DNA of 64,000 bases from Blastococcus sp. TF02-8. GTDB lineage: Bacteria > Actinomycetota > Actinomycetes > Mycobacteriales > Geodermatophilaceae. The notes under the pieces were generated by a model. The model worked only from the letters and a program-made list of their open reading frames with translations. It searched no databases and was not told the origin of the DNA. Each line of letters opens with the position of its first letter. The first letter of the stretch is position 1. The translations under genes and the position numbers were made by a program. This document shows positions 1-9,244 of the stretch, one piece after another. The stretch spans positions 620,001-684,000 of the forward strand of contig NZ_QOHK01000001.1 in NCBI RefSeq assembly GCF_003319175.1, written 5' to 3'.

Positions 1-387
1 GCCGCGGCGTGCGCCAGCGCCGAGGAGGCACCCCCGTCGCTGGACCCGGGCACGGTCTCGGTGCGGATCTTCAACGCCACCGACCAGCCCGGCCTCGCGC
101 AGAGCGTGTCCGACGCCCTGGAGCAGCGCGGCTTCACCGTGGGCGAGGTGGCCAACGACTCCAGCGACCGCGAGGTGCAGGGCGTGGGCGAGGTGCGCTT
201 CGGCTCGCGCGGCCGGGACCAGGCCCGTTTCCTGAGCGCCTTCCTGCCGGGCATCGGCCGGCACCAGGACACCCGGGCCACGGCCGAGGTGGACGTGGTG
301 CTCGGGCCTGACTTCACCGGTCTGGCGTCCGACGAGGACGTCGCGGCGGCGATCGAGCAGGGCGCGGACGCACCCCTCGGCTGCTGA
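1..387 (+). CDS. cei: Envelope integrity protein Cei homologue (LytR_C domain), 5' truncated
   Basis: The open frame enters from before base 1 and ends at TGA 385-387; 128 codons are visible. The visible part carries a LytR_C-type domain (VRIFNATDQPGLA, then a VDVVLGPDFTGL strand near the end). The first residues, AAACASAEEAPPS, look like the end of a membrane anchor or lipobox followed by a low-complexity linker, so the protein is probably exported and tethered. In M. tuberculosis the gene next to suhB-ppgK-sigA is Rv2700 (Cei), a LytR_C protein required for envelope integrity. That synteny, recalled rather than searched, is the main reason for the name. It is convergent with the suhB-like gene. 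The N-terminus lies outside the window. Confidence 0.75.
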   Translation, partial: AAACASAEEAPPSLDPGTVSVRIFNATDQPGLAQSVSDALEQRGFTVGEVANDSSDREVQGVGEVRFGSRGRDQARFLSAFLPGIGRHQDTRATAEVDVVLGPDFTGLASDEDVAAAIEQGADAPLGC

Positions 388-402
388 CGCCACCGTCCCG
401 GT

Positions 403-1221
403 TCAGGGGTGCAGCTCGGTCACCAGCTCCAGGAACGGGCCGGCCACGGACGGCGCGACGGCCACCGTCATCGGCACTCCCACCGGCGCGCCTCGCAGGC
501 CGGTCACGACCGCGCCCGCCTCGGCGGCGACCAGCGCACCCGCGGCGTGGTCCCAGGGGTTGAGGTCCAGCTCGTAGTAGGCGTCCACCCGACCGGCCGC
601 GACGGCGCAGAGGTCGAGCGCGGCACTGCCGGACCGCCGGATGTCCCGGACGCGGGGCAGCAGCTCGGCGACCACGCGCCCCTGGGCCCGGCGTTGCCCG
701 ACCCGGTACCCGAAGCCGGTGGCCACGAGCGTGCGCTCGAGGGACGCCGGCTCCCGCACCTTCAGCCGCCGCGCGTCCTCATCTCCCACCGACAGCCAGG
801 CACCCCCTCCGGCGGTCGCGGTGAACAGCTCGCCGGTGGCCACGTTCAGCACCGCCCCCGCACGCACCGTGCCGTGGACCTCCGCGCCGACCGAGACGGC
901 GTAGGCCGGCAGCCCGTAGAGGAAGTTGACGGTGCCGTCGATGGGGTCGACGACCCAGCGGACGCCGCTGGTGCCCTCCCGCGAGGCCCCCTCCTCCCCC
1001 AGGACGCCGTCGTCCGGCAGGGCCGCGAGCAGCCGGCCGACGAGCAGTTCCTCGCTGGCGGAGTCGACGGCGGTCACCACGTCCACCGGGCTGGACTTCG
1101 TGCCGACGTGGTCCCCGGCGCGGTCCTGGCCGCGGGCGACGAGCGCGCCGGCCTCGCGGGCGACCGACACGGCCAGGGCGAGCAGGTCGGTGGGGGCCGG
1201 GTGGATCGCGTCCGGGGGCAC
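403..1221 (-). CDS. suhB: Inositol monophosphatase family protein (SuhB-like)
   Basis: A 272-residue protein with the three metal and substrate motifs of the IMPase family: GEEGAS, WVVDPIDGTVNF and NPWDHAAGALVAAEAGA. Family members hydrolyse inositol-1-phosphate, and some act on fructose-1,6-bisphosphate or PAP; in actinobacteria the inositol formed feeds phosphatidylinositol and mycothiol synthesis. The length is normal. The start is GTG 1219-1221; no ATG lies near the N-terminal helix (TDLLALAVSVAREAGA). It is divergent from ppgK with an 85-bp shared promoter region, as in the Rv2701-Rv2702 pair of mycobacteria. Exact substrate is not determinable. Confidence 0.88.
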   Translation of the reverse strand: MPPDAIHPAPTDLLALAVSVAREAGALVARGQDRAGDHVGTKSSPVDVVTAVDSASEELLVGRLLAALPDDGVLGEEGASREGTSGVRWVVDPIDGTVNFLYGLPAYAVSVGAEVHGTVRAGAVLNVATGELFTATAGGGAWLSVGDEDARRLKVREPASLERTLVATGFGYRVGQRRAQGRVVAELLPRVRDIRRSGSAALDLCAVAAGRVDAYYELDLNPWDHAAGALVAAEAGAVVTGLRGAPVGVPMTVAVAPSVAGPFLELVTELHP

Positions 1222-1306
1222 GCCGACGATCCTGCCCCAGGCCCCGTCGCAGGGACCCGCCGCGAGCCAGCGAGGGGCGGGGCGACGGGGTCCTTACGCT
1301 GTCGGG

Positions 1307-2050
1307 GTGCAGGGCTTCGGAGTGGACATCGGCGGCAGCGGCATCAAGGGATGCCTGGTCGACCTGGACGAGGGTCGTCTCATCGGTGAGCGGGTGCGGA
1401 TCGAGACGCCGCAGCCCTCGCTGCCCGAGTCCGTCTACGGCGTGGTCGCGAGCATCGTCGACTCCTTCGGCTGGGCCGGGCACGTCGGCGTCACCTTCCC
1501 CGGGGTCATGAAGGCCGGGGTCGCCCACACCGCGGCGAACGTGGACAAGAGCTGGATCGGGACCGACGTCGACGCCGGCCTGGAGCAGCGCATCCCCGGT
1601 TCGGTGCAGACGCTGAACGACGCCGATGCCGCGGGCCTGGCCGAGATGCGGTACGGGGCGGGGCGCGACCGCGGCGGGGTGGTGCTCATGCTCACCTTCG
1701 GCACGGGCATCGGCAGCGCACTGTTCGTCGACGGGCGCCTGGTGCCCAACACCGAGTTCGGCCACATCCAGGTCGACGGCGAGGACGGCGAGCGCCGTGC
1801 CTCCGCGGCAGCCCGCGAGCGGGAAGAACTGAGCTATCCCGACTGGGCCGCCCGCGTGGACCGCTACCTCGACGTGCTCGAGGCCGGTCTCTGGCCCGAC
1901 CTGATCATCGTGGGGGGCGGGGTGAGCAAGAAGGCCCAGAAGTGGGTTCCCCTGCTCACCACGCGGACCCCGGTCGTCCCGGCGGAGCTGCAGAACGATG
2001 CCGGGATCGTGGGCGCGGCACTGGCCGCCGTGGAGCGCCTGGCTCCGTGA
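1307..2050 (+). CDS. ppgK: Polyphosphate--glucose phosphotransferase (polyphosphate glucokinase)
   Basis: A 247-residue ROK-type kinase that phosphorylates glucose with polyphosphate or ATP. Visible motifs: VDIGGSGIKG (phosphate 1), FPGVMKAG, a NVDKSW segment typical of PpgK, NDADAAGLAE (catalytic Asp), LTFGTGIGSAL (phosphate 2), and PNTEFGHI where other ROK kinases have a zinc motif. GTG 1307 is chosen because it places the glycine loop at the usual distance. A TACGCT hexamer at 1295-1300 lies seven bases before it, which would suit a leaderless transcript. Longer upstream in-frame sequence (from 926) is only the antisense of suhB. It sits immediately before sigA, as in mycobacteria. Confidence 0.93.
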   Translation: MQGFGVDIGGSGIKGCLVDLDEGRLIGERVRIETPQPSLPESVYGVVASIVDSFGWAGHVGVTFPGVMKAGVAHTAANVDKSWIGTDVDAGLEQRIPGSVQTLNDADAAGLAEMRYGAGRDRGGVVLMLTFGTGIGSALFVDGRLVPNTEFGHIQVDGEDGERRASAAAREREELSYPDWAARVDRYLDVLEAGLWPDLIIVGGGVSKKAQKWVPLLTTRTPVVPAELQNDAGIVGAALAAVERLAP

Positions 2051-2143
2051 CCGGAGCGCGGCCGGCTGCGTGAGCAAGCCCTCCTCACCCTGCGGGGTCA
2101 CACCCGACCGCCCCGTCGGAGCGAGGGTCGTCGATCGGAGGCG

Positions 2144-2172
2144 CTGGAATCGCGGCGGGACGCCGTTACAAT
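2144..2172 (+). promoter_or_regulatory. Putative housekeeping promoter of sigA
   Basis: CTGGAA (2144-2149), a 17-bp spacer and TACAAT (2167-2172) form a reasonable sigma-70-type promoter. The -10 box stands out in very GC-rich DNA. It would give a leader of about 165 bases before the GTG of sigA. Confidence 0.5.
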
Positions 2173-2344
2173 GGTGAAGCCCCAGCCCGTCGCCCTTCCA
2201 GCCGGGAGGGATCCCCTGCCCCGATCGCGGTCAAACGCCGCCTCGGTCCGCCGGGTCCTCCCCCGCCCGGGGCGCTGGCCGGAGCCGCTGCCCGCGGACC
2301 ACACGGTCCCCCGGGGAACGAACCCAGTACGGGAAGGAACCTGA

Positions 2345-3691
<1,347 letters not shown>

Positions 3692-3700
3692 CCGGTCGGA

Positions 3701-3735
3701 CGAGGGCCCGGTACGCACCGCGTGCCGGGCCCTCG
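3701..3735 (+). terminator. Intrinsic terminator-like hairpin after sigA
   Basis: A 16-bp stem (3701-3716 pairing with 3720-3735, one G-T wobble) with a 3-nt loop begins nine bases after the sigA stop. There is no T-tract, which is common for actinobacterial terminators. Confidence 0.75.
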
Positions 3736-4097
3736 CTGCGCCTGCGCGACGACGGCTGGTCGCGGCGTGACCCGGATGGGTCACAGTGTCGTCGCGACCG
3801 GTGTAGCCCGACCTCTGTCGGGTAGACGGCGTAGCGTGGGAGACGCACAACAGCAGAGGACCCACGGTCGTCCCGGTTCTCCCACCCGGGGCTCCGACGA
3901 CGACCAGTACGTGCTCCACCCGTAAGAAGCCAGTGACGTCCCCTGCTGGACCCGCCTCGATCGCACCATCGGTCACGGACTCATCTCATTCGGCGAGTCC
4001 GCGACGAACGCATCGGGAACGGGAACACGAGGGGCCATCCTGGCGCTGTGCAGGAGGCCGATCCGCAGCCGCGGGTCCGTGCGGTAGAGAGCGAGTG
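3736..4097. other. Non-coding gap between sigA terminator and the DUF7455 gene
   Basis: About 360 bases without a convincing gene. Two small inverted repeats are visible: CCCGAC-4-GTCGGG at 3807-3822 and CGGACTC-12-GAGTCCG at 3976-4001. Short open frames here (for example 3722-3925) have no start signal and a composition unlike the flanking proteins. It probably holds the promoter and leader of the DUF7455 gene, but I could not pick out a confident -35/-10 pair. Confidence 0.4.
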
Positions 4098-4322
4098 ATG
4101 ACCCAGATGACCCAGACGCTGACGACGACCCCCGCCGCCGACGACCTGGTCGTGCCCTTCCACTGCGACCGTTGTGGCGCCCTGGCCAAGGTGCGTGTCG
4201 TGCTCGCCAGCGGCAGCGACCTCGTGTTCTGCGGACACCACGCCCGCGAGTACGAGGACAAGCTCCGCGACATTGCGGTCGACATCATCGACACAGACGG
4301 CGAGCAGCACGTGACCGCGTGA
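4098..4322 (+). CDS. DUF7455-type small zinc-ribbon-like protein
   Basis: A 74-residue protein with FHCDRCGA near the middle and LVFCGHHAREYEDKL towards the end. The CxxC and CxHH clusters suggest one bound zinc ion. Proteins of this family are regularly found next to sigA in actinobacteria; no biochemical role is established that I know of. ATG 4098 is chosen over longer in-frame options because the upstream residues are not protein-like; no strong ribosome binding site is visible (GAGAGCGAG lies before it). The tail is acidic (IIDTDGEQ). Confidence 0.8.
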   Translation: MTQMTQTLTTTPAADDLVVPFHCDRCGALAKVRVVLASGSDLVFCGHHAREYEDKLRDIAVDIIDTDGEQHVTA

Positions 4323-4464
4323 GAGAGGCGCTATCGTCGCGCCCGCGATGACCGCCTCACCTGACGACGCCGCCGCGTCCGACTCCCCGCCTCGTGCGGG
4401 CGTCGGGCCGGCGGCTCCGTCGTCTCCGGGGACCCCCGGCACACGGCGACCGGAGGAAGCCCCC

Positions 4465-6663
4465 ATGTCCCAGCAGTACCCGGCGTCGGACGAGACGGTC
4501 CGCATGCGCGCCGACGGTCCCGACCCCCGCCCGGCCGCCGCGCCTTCTGCCCAGGGCTTCGGCGAGGAGCACGACGACACCCGTCCGGTCACCCGGGAGT
4601 GGCAGCGCGGCGCGCCGGAGCCCGCCGATACCCCTCCTGCTCCGGCGCCCGTTGCGCCGGCCGCGCAGGAGCCGCCCGACGAGGGGGCGACCCAGCGCAT
4701 CGACCTGTCCGACGACGACCCGAACGCCACGGCCGTCGTCCCCCCGCTCGACGACGACGCGACCGGCGCCCTGCCGGCCTACGAGGACGACGCCACGGGC
4801 GCGCTGCCGGCCTACGAGGACGACGGCACCGGACCGGTGGACGGTCCGCCGCCCGCCGAGCCGCCCGCCCCTCGCGGGCCGTGGTGGCGCCGGCGCTCCG
4901 TGCTGGCCCCCGCCGTGGCCGCCGGTGTCCTCGTGGCCGCCTACGGCGTCGACCTGCTCGTGGCCTCCGGCGACATCCCGCGCTCGACCGTGGTCGCCGG
5001 CGTGGACATCGGGGGCCTCTCCCCCGCCGCCGCTGCCGGCGTCCTCGAGGAGCGGCTGGCCGACCGGGTCACCGCCGAGCACCAGGTGCGGGCCGACGAC
5101 GTCACCGTCCCCTTCGCGCCCGTCACGGCCGGCATCGCGCTGGACGTCGACGCCACGGTCGACGCGGCCGACGACCAGCCCCTCAACCCCTGGACACGGC
5201 TGGTCAGCCTCTTCTCCGACCGCCGGGTCGACCCCGTGCTCACCGGCGAGGAGACGGCGCTCTCGGCGCAGATGGACACGCTGGCCGAGCAGGTCGACCG
5301 GGCGCCGGTCGACGCCACGGTCGCCATCGAGGGCACGACCCCCTCGGTCGTCCCGCCCCAGGACGGGCGCACCCTCGACCGCGACGGTGCCGCCGAGGCC
5401 ATCCTCGACGCGCTGGCCTCCGGGCAGGACCCGACCAGTCCCATCGATCTGCCGGTCGACGTCGAGGGCGTGTCGGTCGACCAGGCCGAGGCCCAGCGGG
5501 TGCTCGACGAGACCGTCACGCCCGCGCTCTCCGCGCCGGTCGCCGTCGTCAGCCAGGACGGTGCGGTCAGCGCCGAGGTGCCGGTCGCCGCGATCGCCGC
5601 CTCGCTCACCTTCACCCCGGCGGACGACGGCACGCTCGACGTCGGCATCGATCCCGCGAAGCTGCAGACGGCGATGGGTGACCAGCTGGGCCGCTTCGGC
5701 ACGCCGGCCAAGGACGCGAGCTTCCAGGTGTCCGGCGGCTCGGTGTCGGTCGTCCCCTCGGTCGACGGCACCGGGATCGACCCGGCCCACCTGGCCGAGC
5801 AGCTGCTCCCGGTGCTGACCGACGACGCCCCGCGCTCGGTCACCGCGGAGCTCGGGCCCGTGCCGGCCGAGCTGACCACGCAGGAGGCCGAGGCCCTCGG
5901 CATCAAGGAGCAGGTCAGCACCTTCACCACGAAGATCAGCAACCCGGCCAGCGGCACCAACATCCGCGTGGCGGCCGCCGAGGTCGACGGCGCGCTGATC
6001 CTGCCGGGCGAGACCTTCAGCCTGAACGACTACACCGGCCCCCGAGGGACCGCGCAGGGCTACATCGAGGCGACCGTCATCAGCGGTGGCCAGCTCTCCA
6101 AGGCGGTGGGCGGCGGGGTGAGCCAGTTCGCCACCACGATGTTCAACGCGGTGTTCTTCGCCGGGCTCGAGGACGTCTACCACAAGCCGCACAGCTTCTA
6201 CATCGACCGCTACCCCGCCGGCCGCGAGGCGACGGTGTACGAGGGCCTCATCGACCTGCAGTGGCGCAACGACACCGACACCGGCATCTACGTCGACACC
6301 GCGTGGACGCCGAACTCCCTGACGGTCACCTTCTACGGCACCAAGCGCTACGAGATCCAGGCGATCGAGGGCCCGCGCACCAACTTCCGGGAGCCGGCGG
6401 TACTGGAGAAGCCGGCGGGTGACGGCTGCATCCCCCAGTCCGGCGTGCGCGGCTTCGACGTCACCGTCACGCGCGTCTTCCGCGACCTGAACACCGGCGC
6501 GGAGATCAAGCGGCAGGACTTCCGCACCCGGTACGCCGCCGAGGCGGTCATCCGGTGCACCGCGCCGCCCGCCCCGGCCCCGGCCGACCCGGACGGCACG
6601 ACTCCGGCTGGTGCGCCGTCACCGGGCGGCCGCCGCCCCGGCCGACGTCCGTCGGCGGACTGA
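4465..6663 (+). CDS. VanW family protein with peptidoglycan-binding-like repeats, membrane anchored
   Basis: A 732-residue protein. The first ~140 residues are disordered, Pro/Ala/Asp-rich and include an 11-residue tandem repeat. One transmembrane helix follows (about 144-166: LAPAVAAGVLVAAYGVDLLV). The extracellular part has two repeated YoaR/PG_binding_4-like segments (VDIGGLSPAAAAGVLEERL and later copies), then a VanW domain (about 485-690) with GETFSLNDYTGPRG, GGGVSQFATTMFNAVFFAG and YEGLIDLQWRNDT. Role is probably in cell-wall or surface assembly; VanW itself has no proven activity. ATG 4465 follows GGAGGAAG (4452-4459) at ideal spacing, so it is preferred to an upstream ATG at 4348. Confidence 0.85.
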   Translation: MSQQYPASDETVRMRADGPDPRPAAAPSAQGFGEEHDDTRPVTREWQRGAPEPADTPPAPAPVAPAAQEPPDEGATQRIDLSDDDPNATAVVPPLDDDATGALPAYEDDATGALPAYEDDGTGPVDGPPPAEPPAPRGPWWRRRSVLAPAVAAGVLVAAYGVDLLVASGDIPRSTVVAGVDIGGLSPAAAAGVLEERLADRVTAEHQVRADDVTVPFAPVTAGIALDVDATVDAADDQPLNPWTRLVSLFSDRRVDPVLTGEETALSAQMDTLAEQVDRAPVDATVAIEGTTPSVVPPQDGRTLDRDGAAEAILDALASGQDPTSPIDLPVDVEGVSVDQAEAQRVLDETVTPALSAPVAVVSQDGAVSAEVPVAAIAASLTFTPADDGTLDVGIDPAKLQTAMGDQLGRFGTPAKDASFQVSGGSVSVVPSVDGTGIDPAHLAEQLLPVLTDDAPRSVTAELGPVPAELTTQEAEALGIKEQVSTFTTKISNPASGTNIRVAAAEVDGALILPGETFSLNDYTGPRGTAQGYIEATVISGGQLSKAVGGGVSQFATTMFNAVFFAGLEDVYHKPHSFYIDRYPAGREATVYEGLIDLQWRNDTDTGIYVDTAWTPNSLTVTFYGTKRYEIQAIEGPRTNFREPAVLEKPAGDGCIPQSGVRGFDVTVTRVFRDLNTGAEIKRQDFRTRYAAEAVIRCTAPPAPAPADPDGTTPAGAPSPGGRRPGRRPSAD
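4753..4818 (+). repeat. Two tandem 33-bp coding repeats (DDATGALPAYE)
   Basis: Two in-frame 33-bp units (4753-4785 and 4786-4818) encode the same 11 residues, DDATGALPAYE. A third, degenerate start (DDGTGP) follows. They lie in the acidic cytoplasmic region of the VanW-family protein and may vary in number between strains. Confidence 0.85.
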
Positions 6664-6698
6664 CGAGCAGCACCTCCGCGGCCGCTGCCAGCGGGGAC

Positions 6699-7769
6699 GT
6701 GCACACTGTCGTGGTGAGCGCCGTCCTGCCCAGCGGCCCGGCCACGCAGGACACCCCCTCCGGGCCGGGCACGGAGCCCGGGGCCGGGGGTGCTGCGCCC
6801 GAGCCGCCGTCCCCCTCGCGGCTGGTCAGCTGGCCCGCGGCGGTGCGGGTCCCGCTGCAGGTCCTCGGCCAGACCGTGGCCAAGGCCTGGCAGGACCGCA
6901 TCCTCGGGCTCTCGGCGGAGGCGGCGTTCTGGCAGATCCTGTCCATCCCGCCGCTGCTCATCGGGCTGCTGGGATCGCTGGGCTACCTCGGCGACCTGAT
7001 CGGCAGCGACGCGGTGCGCCAGATCGAGGACCAGCTCCTGGACGCCTCCGCGGAGGCGCTGACGCCGGGGGTCGTCGACTCCCTGGTCGCCCCGACGCTG
7101 GCGGACATCCTGGGCTCGGGCCGGCTGGACGTGGTGAGCGTCGGCTTCCTGCTGTCGCTCTGGGCGGGGTCGTCGGCCACCGCGACGTTCATGAACACGA
7201 TCGTCATCGCCTACGACCAGCGCGACGTCCGCGGACCGATCCGCACCCGCCTCAAGGCGCTGTGGCTGTTCGTCGTGGGGATGGTCATGGCGGTGCTGAC
7301 GCTCCCGCTCCTCGTCCTCGGCCGCGAGGTGCTCATCGCGCTGGCGCCGCCGAACTGGCGCGCCACGGCGGCGATGCTCATCGACGCCGTCTACTGGCCG
7401 CTGGTCCTCGTGGGCCTGCTGCTGGCCCTCACCAGCTTCTTCCACGTGGTGCTGCCGCACCGGCTGCCGTGGCGGCGGCACCTGCCCGGGGCCTTCCTCA
7501 CGCTCGGTTTCTTCCTCGTCGCCGCCACCGTGCTGCGCGCCTACATCGGCGACATCCTGACCACGGCACTGCCCTACGGTGCGCTCGCGGCCCCCATCGG
7601 CGCGCTGCTGTTCTGCTTCTTCTTCGGCATGGCGGTGCTGTTCGGCGCCGAGCTCAACGCCACGATCCAGGCACGGTGGCCGGCGCCGCTGCGCCGGCAC
7701 GAGCGGCGACGCAAGGCGCGGCGGCAGGCCAAGCTCGAGGAAGAGGCCCGCCGGCTGGGACTGCGCTGA
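6699..7769 (+). CDS. YihY/virulence factor BrkB family membrane protein
   Basis: A polytopic inner-membrane protein of about 356 residues, with the family-typical SAEAAFWQILSIPPLLIGLLG first helix, AGSSATATFMNTIVIAYD, FFHVVLPHRLPWRRHLPGA and a last helix with LFGAELNATIQ. The C-terminal tail is very basic (RRHERRRKARRQAK). The transported substrate, if any, is unknown for this family. The start is uncertain: GTG 6699 follows GGGGA closely, GTG 6711 and 6714 are in frame, and ATG 6555 would overlap the VanW gene by over 100 bases. The orthologue beside mycobacterial sigB is Rv2707, which fits the local synteny. Confidence 0.87.
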   Translation: MHTVVVSAVLPSGPATQDTPSGPGTEPGAGGAAPEPPSPSRLVSWPAAVRVPLQVLGQTVAKAWQDRILGLSAEAAFWQILSIPPLLIGLLGSLGYLGDLIGSDAVRQIEDQLLDASAEALTPGVVDSLVAPTLADILGSGRLDVVSVGFLLSLWAGSSATATFMNTIVIAYDQRDVRGPIRTRLKALWLFVVGMVMAVLTLPLLVLGREVLIALAPPNWRATAAMLIDAVYWPLVLVGLLLALTSFFHVVLPHRLPWRRHLPGAFLTLGFFLVAATVLRAYIGDILTTALPYGALAAPIGALLFCFFFGMAVLFGAELNATIQARWPAPLRRHERRRKARRQAKLEEEARRLGLR

Positions 7770-7784
7770 CCGACGGGCCGGAGG

Positions 7785-8015
7785 TCAGTCCCGCTTGAGC
7801 TGCTCGTAGATCTCCTTGCAGGCCGGGCACACCGGGCTGCCGGGCTTGGGGCTCTTGGTGACCGGGAAGACCTCGCCGCACAGCGCCTCGACCAGCGTGC
7901 CCATGACGGCACTCTCGGCGATCTTGTTCTTCCGCACGTAGTGGAAGACCTCGTTGGCGTTGCCGGTGTCGGCGTCGCGGACGTCCGGGCGCTCGAGGAT
8001 GTCGCTGCTGGTCAT
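7785..8015 (-). CDS. DUF3039 domain protein (putative zinc-binding)
   Basis: A 76-residue protein with FHYVRKNKIAESAVMGTLVEALCGEVF and a CPACKEIYEQL end. One His and three Cys could bind zinc, as expected for DUF3039. ATG 8013-8015 is preceded on the minus strand by GGGAG at good spacing. It ends 15 bp from the convergent YihY-family gene. The mycobacterial counterpart is Rv2708c, again matching gene order. Function is unknown. Confidence 0.85.
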   Translation of the reverse strand: MTSSDILERPDVRDADTGNANEVFHYVRKNKIAESAVMGTLVEALCGEVFPVTKSPKPGSPVCPACKEIYEQLKRD

Positions 8016-8144
8016 GCGGGCTCCCTGCTCGACGGTCGTGTCGTGCGGAGCCCGCGGCGACAGGCCGCCGGGCATCCGCACCCGCCGACCATGATGACAG
8101 GGCGGCGGGGGCGCCTGCCTCACCCGTCGGCCGGAGCGGCCGGC

Positions 8145-8477
8145 TCAGACGTCGATGATCCGGGACGCCGGGTTCTCGAGGACCCGGTCCGGTCGAGGGG
8201 TGTAGCCGCGCATCTCGCTCTTCTTCTTGGGCGGCCGGTCGTTGGCCATGACCACGGCGATCCACGGGAGGACCGTGCCCAGGATCGCCAGGATGATCAT
8301 CAGCCAGACGATCTTGTAGAAGACGGCGGCCAGGACCAGCGCCACCGCGCGGATCGCCATGGTGATCGCGTAGCGGCGCTTGCGGGCGGCGTGCTGCTCC
8401 GTGAGGCTCGTCTGGGCTTCGGTGATGAGCAACGGTTCGGCCCTGCGCGACCGCGGGGACTGCTGGCTCGAGGCCAC
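8145..8477 (-). CDS. DUF3099 domain membrane protein
   Basis: A 110-residue protein. The family-typical start is LLITEAQTSLTEQHAARKRRY, followed by two adjacent transmembrane helices (ITMAIRAVALVLAAVF and WLMIILAILGTVLPWIAVVMA) and a basic cytoplasmic tail (NDRPPKKKSEMRGYTPRPD). GTG 8475-8477 has GGAGGG about nine bases upstream on the minus strand. The mycobacterial equivalent is Rv2709. Function is unknown. Probably co-oriented but separately expressed from the DUF3039 gene, 129 bp away. Confidence 0.82.
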   Translation of the reverse strand: MASSQQSPRSRRAEPLLITEAQTSLTEQHAARKRRYAITMAIRAVALVLAAVFYKIVWLMIILAILGTVLPWIAVVMANDRPPKKKSEMRGYTPRPDRVLENPASRIIDV

Positions 8478-8568
8478 GGGCACCTTCCCTCCGCCGGCCG
8501 GACCGCTCGGGCAGCCCGGACCGCCCCCATGGTGCCACCGGATCGGACGCGGGCGGCGGGCGCCCGGA

Positions 8569-9162
8569 TCAGCCGGCCGCCCCCTGGCGGGCCGCCTTCG
8601 CGGCCTGCTTCTGCTCCTGCTTGAACGCCCGCACCTCGGCCAGCGACTCCGGCCCGGTGATGTCGGCGACCGACCGCCGGGAGCCCGCGGTGCCGTAGTC
8701 GCCGGCGGCCTCCCGCCACCCGGGCGGGGTGACGCCGTACTGCTTGCCGAGCAGGGCCAGGAAGATCTTCGACTTCTGGGCGCCGAAGCCCGGTAGGGCG
8801 TTGAGCCGCTCCAGCAGGGTGGCGCCGTCGGGGGTGTCGGCCCACAGCCCGGAGACCTGCCCGTCGTACCGCTCGACCAGCACGCGGCAGACCTCCTGCG
8901 CCCGGCCGGCCATCGATCCGGGGTACCGGTGCAGCGCGGGTGGCCCCTGGAAGACCCCGACCAGCTCGTCCGGGTCCATCGCGGCCAGCTGCTCGGCGGA
9001 CAGCGTGTCCACGCCGAGCCGGTCGGCCAGCAGTCGCGGAGCCCCGAAGGCACGCTCCATCGGGAACTGCTGGTCGAGCAGCATCCCGATGAGCAGCGCG
9101 AGCGGGTCGCGGCCGAGCAGCTCGTCGGCCGCCGGGTCCTGGGCGATGGTCAGGGTCGGCAC
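8569..9162 (-). CDS. HhH-GPD-type base excision DNA repair protein
   Basis: A 197-residue protein with an N-terminal DPLALLIGMLLDQQFPMERAF segment (typical of this actinobacterial subfamily) and a helix-hairpin-helix stretch LNALPGFGAQKSKIFLALLGKQYGV. Members resemble endonuclease III/AlkA-type glycosylases, but there is no C-terminal iron-sulfur cysteine cluster here. The tail is Ala/Lys/Gln-rich. It starts at GTG 9160-9162. Substrate lesion unknown. The catalytic Asp expected downstream of the hairpin is not obvious from inspection (WREAAGDYGTAG is the nearest candidate). Confidence 0.82.
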   Translation of the reverse strand: MPTLTIAQDPAADELLGRDPLALLIGMLLDQQFPMERAFGAPRLLADRLGVDTLSAEQLAAMDPDELVGVFQGPPALHRYPGSMAGRAQEVCRVLVERYDGQVSGLWADTPDGATLLERLNALPGFGAQKSKIFLALLGKQYGVTPPGWREAAGDYGTAGSRRSVADITGPESLAEVRAFKQEQKQAAKAARQGAAG

Positions 9163-9244
9163 AGCGTCGATCCTCCCGCACGGACCCCTGACGCGGACCG
9201 GCCCCCGCCCACGAGGTGGGCGGAGGCCGGTCTCACGGGTGACG

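Noticed and set aside
3722..3925. Short open frame in the gap after sigA
   Set aside because: No ribosome binding site, Arg/Gly-rich composition, and it begins inside the terminator hairpin.
6555..6698. Longer N-terminus for the YihY-family gene (ATG 6555)
   Set aside because: It would overlap the VanW gene by more than 100 bases in another frame and encodes residues not typical of the family.
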